From: Acanthopleura granulata
Taxonomy: Eukaryota > Mollusca > Polyplacophora > Chitonida > Chitonidae
Assembly: GCA_016165875.1 (NCBI GenBank)
Contig: JABBOT010000005.1
Location: 18,917,136 to 18,981,135, forward strand
DNA length: 64,000 nucleotides
Reading direction: 5' to 3'
Shown here: positions 54,701 to 60,700 of the stretch, piece after piece
How positions within the stretch are numbered: the stretch's first letter is position 1
Layout: every line of letters starts with the position of its first letter
Translations under genes and position numbers: made by a program
Notes under the pieces: generated by a model
The model's input: the letters and a program-made list of their open reading frames with translations, nothing else
What the model was told of the DNA's origin: nothing
Database searches by the model: none

Positions 54701-57700
54701 GTCATTTGTGAACTTCAAAGTGGCAACATTGTGCAACAGATGCTGCTTTTGACATTAAAGCGGTGATGTCTTCATAATAAAAAGTCTACATTTAAGTAAT
54801 GAAGCAGTTAAACACGCTGAATTGTAGAACGAAATCTGCTGAGTCTATTAATGTTCAACCCCTATATCACCACGAGTTACTTTTCTTTGTATATTTTTTT
54901 GACAGTGAATAACAAACTTTACAACGGTTTTAAATGAAATGAGTACTATATTAAATATTTTACATTTGTTTCATCTAAAATTACAACTCATATACCGGAC
55001 ATGCAAGACAAACCTTAATTAGATGGTACATTATATGTGTATTGAGCATTGAGAGAGTGCATCAGTGGGACTTCGTTTGTGTACTGTTCTTTTCCTGCAA
55101 TGTTTTGGGTTTCACCTGTTTCTGATTTGGCCTGGGCTCTTATTTTTGCGTCTCGTAGAATGTCTGACACTAGATGAAGTTGAATTTTGTCCATGGATTT
55201 AGATTTAGATTTACTGAGACATTTACATTTGAATTCATTAACGATTAGCCAGTATAGAGCGGGTCATTGAACTGGATATGCTGGTCGTCTTCACGCTGTT
55301 CGTGACGAATTAGTGGCCACGTGTCTTCAGTGGCTTTGCCTGAACCAAGATGTACGAATAGTTCCGAGAACATCCAGTGACCGATTTAACATGTACAGCT
55401 ATTTCCGGCTGGAGTCGAAATTTAAAATCTCTTCACTAAGTTTAATTTTTGGTATTAGAACTTGAAATTTTCATACTTATGTCAAAAGGTAATATTTAAG
55501 AGGCAATCAGAATTTTAACTTCTTTGGACCCCAAAATAACTTCTAAAACTGAGTTTCAGATTTTGACCTCATTCAGAAATGGCTATGCGTCATCGTTCCC
55601 TGGTTCCTCATTGCAATTCGAACTGGAATACCAGTGTGTTGATCTAGAGAAAACAGGATATGACATTAAACTTTCGTCTGAGGAAGGTTTTCCTCTCTGT
55701 CAGTTCTGCTTAACCCGTTGTTGGGTTTGAGATGGACTTTATAACGGGGGCAGCTCTGGTTAACGGAGCACTGAAGACCGAATCTTCTCACATGGTCCCG
55801 TCTGGGAACGGAAGCTGCGGGATATCCTGGGACGCATGTTTTGTCCGTATGTCACCGCTCTCTACCTCGCCCTAACCCGCGCTCCTTATACATCTTCACA
55901 AGTCCAGGTCGTTTGGACAAGTGTTTAAAGCGATTCTCAGTGAATTTGCCCGGCGCATAAGGCTGAGCTCCATTGTTTGTGCAGCAATGCATTATTACAT
56001 GTGCGAAGTCTCACTTTGGCAAGGCGCTAAACCGTCCCGGGTATCTGGGTAATCTCGTCTATGACGTCACAGGGTCACGAGGACGTAAGTTGGGCCTACA
56101 CGAGAAGACACCTTGCATTGTTTGGTGAAGGTGTCAGGCTGACATCTCTTCCAGTTCACACACCTGGCTCCGACCAACAGGTGGCGATAAACTGTTGACA
56201 CCAACATTGGAAGGAAAAAAATTATTTCAGATGGGTACAATTCACTCACCGTGTGATGTTTGATGTCTCCTTTTCAAGCCTTCAGATACACATTGCACCA
56301 AAATTGGACTCGGTTTTAAGATTTTCAGCAACTTATCGTCTTTCTAATGCGATTTGCAATTGGGGTAGACCAACCAATAAACGGTTATTTAATTATTTAT
56401 GTATTTATTTGATTGGTGTTTTACGCCGTGCTCAAGAATATTTCACTTATACGAGGGCGGCCACCATTATGGTGGGAGGAAACCAAACAGAGCCCGGGGG
56501 AAACCCACAACCATCCGCAGGTTGCTGGCAGACCTTCCCACGTACGCAACAAACTGATAATATCAACAAAGACAAAGACTTCCCACTGGTTATAGCGAGT
56601 TGCTAACTAAATTTATAAATGCCAAAGCCTCTGGCTTCTGCACCGTATTTTTGGAATACCCTGCGTGCTAACACACACAACTGTTGAATGGCCATTTAAA
56701 AATTATCTACGTTTACATTCATAAATAGCTAGAAATAGTTATCTAATATTCCAAAGTGCGGGAAATCCATGTATTGATTAAAATCTATGGATTTTCTAAA
56801 ATACCACCAACAAAACACTGGCACTGTCAAGGTTTCGTCTCCAATGTCAGTCACAGAATGTCAGTTGTTTAATCGATGTTATTTACCTTTGTTTTATAGG
56901 TATAAAGTTCTAGCCTTCCAACCTTTAGAAAACGTAGATCCTACTGGAGCCAACTGTTTACTGATCGCCCAAAAAGCCCAACTTGAAGAATATGCCATCG
57001 GAGAATCAAAGGTAGGGTATCGGCATTTCTGAAGACATGGGCATGAAAAGACCATCGCCATTTTTTTTCTTTGCTGGTGACATCGATTTAGGAACAAATG
57101 CGCTGTTTTCCAAGTTTCTGAGAGTTTCAGTTTTATTAGTTGCTTCATATAATGTTCTTCATATAATTGTGTTTGAACAAAAATGGACACGACAGGTCAT
57201 GAGGCTTCTTTTCATTTCTTTTTTAACTTTCCATAGTTTGTTTGATGGCGAAAATTTGTTTTTCACGGGCACGTTTTACAATAATCTTTAACCTAATTCC
57301 ATTAAAGGCACGGCGCTAAGGGCAAGCTTGATCAGTTGCATAAAAGTTTAACAGAGAAAACAAGTATGTGACGGGACATCAGCTAGCAAACTCTTTAGCT
57401 TCTTATATTTAACAGCGTTTGCCATGTGCTCTCTCTCTTGATAATAATTGTTATTTTCAACAAAGACTGTGGATTCTAAAAACAGTGTATAGCGCAGTTG
57501 ATTGAATCTAGCTGAACAGGCGTGTTAAGTCTAACGCTAACTGTGTAATCGAATATGCGTTTCTGTGACGAATGTCCATAGTTACACAACACATCACGTG
57601 CGTATCCCATAATCCCAGTTTGCCTAGTTAATCCGCCTCCAACACTGAAGAAGGCATGTTATATTCCTAGCCTGTCACGTCACTGGGCTCTGAGCTGGGT

Positions 57701-60700
57701 CTCAACACTGGCATTATTTACCTGCAATAAAATGAGATTCAATGCATCTTCAGAACTTAAGTCGTCTTTTAACTGTAAAAGACGAAGAACAAAACCGCAT
57801 CTGTTTTGAGATCAGCTCCAATTTAACGCCTGCTGTTTTCAAGGTTAGATGCTGCAGGTTAAATCATAACTGTATGGGCAGTGTTTCGTGAGGTGTTAAA
57901 AGTCTACCTTTACAAGCTGTCCTTTTTTGACTTACGACATTGATGCCATCACTTCACAATACTTTTCTCAGATGGTGCATGTAGATAAGAGGTGTTTAGA
58001 CCGCTTAAAGGCAAAAAGAACCGAAGTCTTGCCAGGCTAGTCCAGGTTCTAGCTTAGCAGCTTCAAACATAATGTAGGCTTTCATGGCGATCGCAAGTCT
58101 TCGGAACCCGAAGTTTAAGGTTTTAAACCCTTGACTTCCTTCGCAGATATTCCTCAAGATCGGCCACGTAGACAGCTTAAACGCCTGCCTGCAAGACGTC
58201 GAGAGGAAAGTGAGTCGGGTTCAAGCTCTTGTCAGGGGTGTACTGGCCAGGAGAAAAATCAACGAAGAAGTGGCCAGGAAGAAAATGGAACAAATCGCCT
58301 TAGACGCCTTTAATAAAATGCATGAAGACGACGTGACCAAAATTGGGAAGCCCATCAGCAAGCCCCTCGACATCACGGTAAGCGGTAGTTATTATATTGA
58401 CAAATCTGACCGTTTCTTTAGTTTATTTTACAGTATTATATATTTTGTACCGTTGTGTTTGATTGTTTGAGTTGTCTGTGTTGTTCAACGGTGGTCAATG
58501 GCCAAGGTATTGAACAGTTATTGATTCGAAAGGATGGGTCCTCGAGCTGTTCGTGAAGCGTTCCTCTTTCGTTCTACCGTTGGTGTTTGCTCATGCTGTA
58601 CGAAATGCTCTCTGCCTCTCAAGGCGAAGGATTATGCGAAAAGACGAGGGGATTTACATGAAACAACAGAGCATACACTCGACTGGGAAGCGAGAGAAGG
58701 CCCCAACTGCCACTTGAGCAGACAGGCGGAATGTCTGCACTTTTGCATTGGCGTTACCCTTACCTTATCCAAACAAGAAGATAAAGGGACAAAGTTTCTG
58801 GCCTTTCCAACAGCAAGCCTTTGGACTCGGCTTGAAGACGTGTCCCGAGCCGAAAATGAAACGGTTTTGATGGATGCCCGAAACAGCTTAGTTTCTCCAG
58901 AATATTTGTGATATTTTGGGCGGCGAAGAAAATAGCAGCTGTGCCGTTGTTGCAAGGTATCTTGTCTTGTGTTTTGATTGGTCAAGGGTTTTATTTTGCT
59001 ATTTCATTGTGCAATTTGACTGAAAAGATCTCTTGATAACATATGATTGTTGTCTGTCCACAGAACATCCTGGGGCCACTGTCAAACGAAGACTTCGCAG
59101 CCATGAATGGAGACGGGAAATTCGGCCAGGCTGAATCGATAGAGGCGGCCAAAAAGGCTTATACCAATCGCCTAGAAGAGGACCGTGCGAGGAGAAGGAA
59201 AAAGCGGAGGCGTCGGAATTCTCTTAGATCCAACTGTACATCAGAAACCACATCGACTAGCCAAATGACGTTGTCAACTGAAGATAACAATGCGTAAGTT
59301 ATTTTTTCGAAAACAGTATTCTTATTTACTTTCTATTCTTCTCCCGTGTGTGATATGTAGTACCAAGGTTGCTCATGTAAAACATTATTGGTATTCCTGT
59401 TTACAACTTTTCACAACATTAAGGAAAGTCTTAATGCATAACTCCTCGATCGTATGAAAAGGACAAAGTACCATCTATCGGGTGTGGATGAAGGCGTGGC
59501 GAATGATTACTCCTCTCTTTTTGTTAGCCAATACCGAATTGCTGAAGAATCAACAAATGTCGATACAAGCGAAAGTTTCGCCGCGCTGTTCAAAAGCGAT
59601 TTTTCTCAGGGTTGTTCCCTTTTTTCCTTTTCCTTCGTAACAGTCTGTTCTATTCCCTGCCTAGACACAATAGATCGCATGTAATAATTACATTCATCCG
59701 AATTCGTAACATTGTCATATGCCGAAGGGTGGCAGCAAAAAAGAAACTTATATCTAGTTAGGGAATCGTTTTAAGGTTATGTAAATAGGAGACCTTGCGG
59801 AAAATATGCCGGTCGTGCTAAGCCGGGTGCTCTATCATCGACCTGACGGCCCCCAACCGGCTTTCTTCGTATGTCGTACTCTAGCGCTAAGCCCCCCCAA
59901 CCCCCCGAAAGATCCATCGCCTTGTCTTCTGGCAAAATTCATTTGTGTAAGCACATTTCGGACAACGTTCGACGGGAATTCCGAAGAGCTACATGGGCGA
60001 GTGGAGGAGAGAGAGGGAAGAGAAAGAGAAGAGAGAAAAAAACCTGAGGGAGACCTTAGCTCCTTATCCTCAGCTCACAGCGGTCCAATTGGCAACAGTG
60101 TCGAATTCTCAGAAAGAAATCAATATTTAAACAAACCGGAGAGGGAGCCATGGTGAGTCAGGTCAAACAGGAAGGCTGATCGATCCGCGAAGCCCGAGTT
60201 ACTCATCTCTAGCCCAAAACCTCCTCCAAACTCGACACACCGCTCCGGGCTCTTTGTCTCTCCTTCTTACCATCCTAATCATCTATCCAGGACACTTGCT
60301 CCCCTAGCAGCGTAGAGTACGAGCTGCCCACTGAACATCTGGTGGTAGATGTGAGATTGAGAGGCTGCGGTTTTTTTTTTCACTTTCGATCATGGATGTA
60401 CTTATGGAAATGCCTTAACAGTCACTTCAAAAGCGGAGTGTAGGCGACCGAGAGAGCCCCTTCAACATGGCGCACCACTTCCAGAGGTTTGTCAGAAAAC
60501 TTTTCTAACTTTTCATCATAGTTGTATAGATTTATTGAGAAAAAAAAATTCCAGTGTTGTCAGCGACTAAGCCATTTTAGCTGTTTCAAAGCGATTCCAG
60601 CGACTTTAAAACTCTGTGTAGGCAGGAAAAATCTGGACTTGGAACAGCGACTGAAGAAAGTCGTATACACCTTGATACAGTTAAATTTTATGCAAACGAA

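Noticed and set aside
58534..58911. 125-codon ORF in intron 18
   Set aside because: e18 and e19 already join in phase with a canonical motor-linker sequence; no homology, and an antisense frame of similar length overlaps.
59806..60156. 116-codon ORF covering exon e20 in another frame
   Set aside because: If spliced at the 60152/60153 donor it would end in phase 2 and create a stop with either e21 or e23; the e20 frame is the one that fits.
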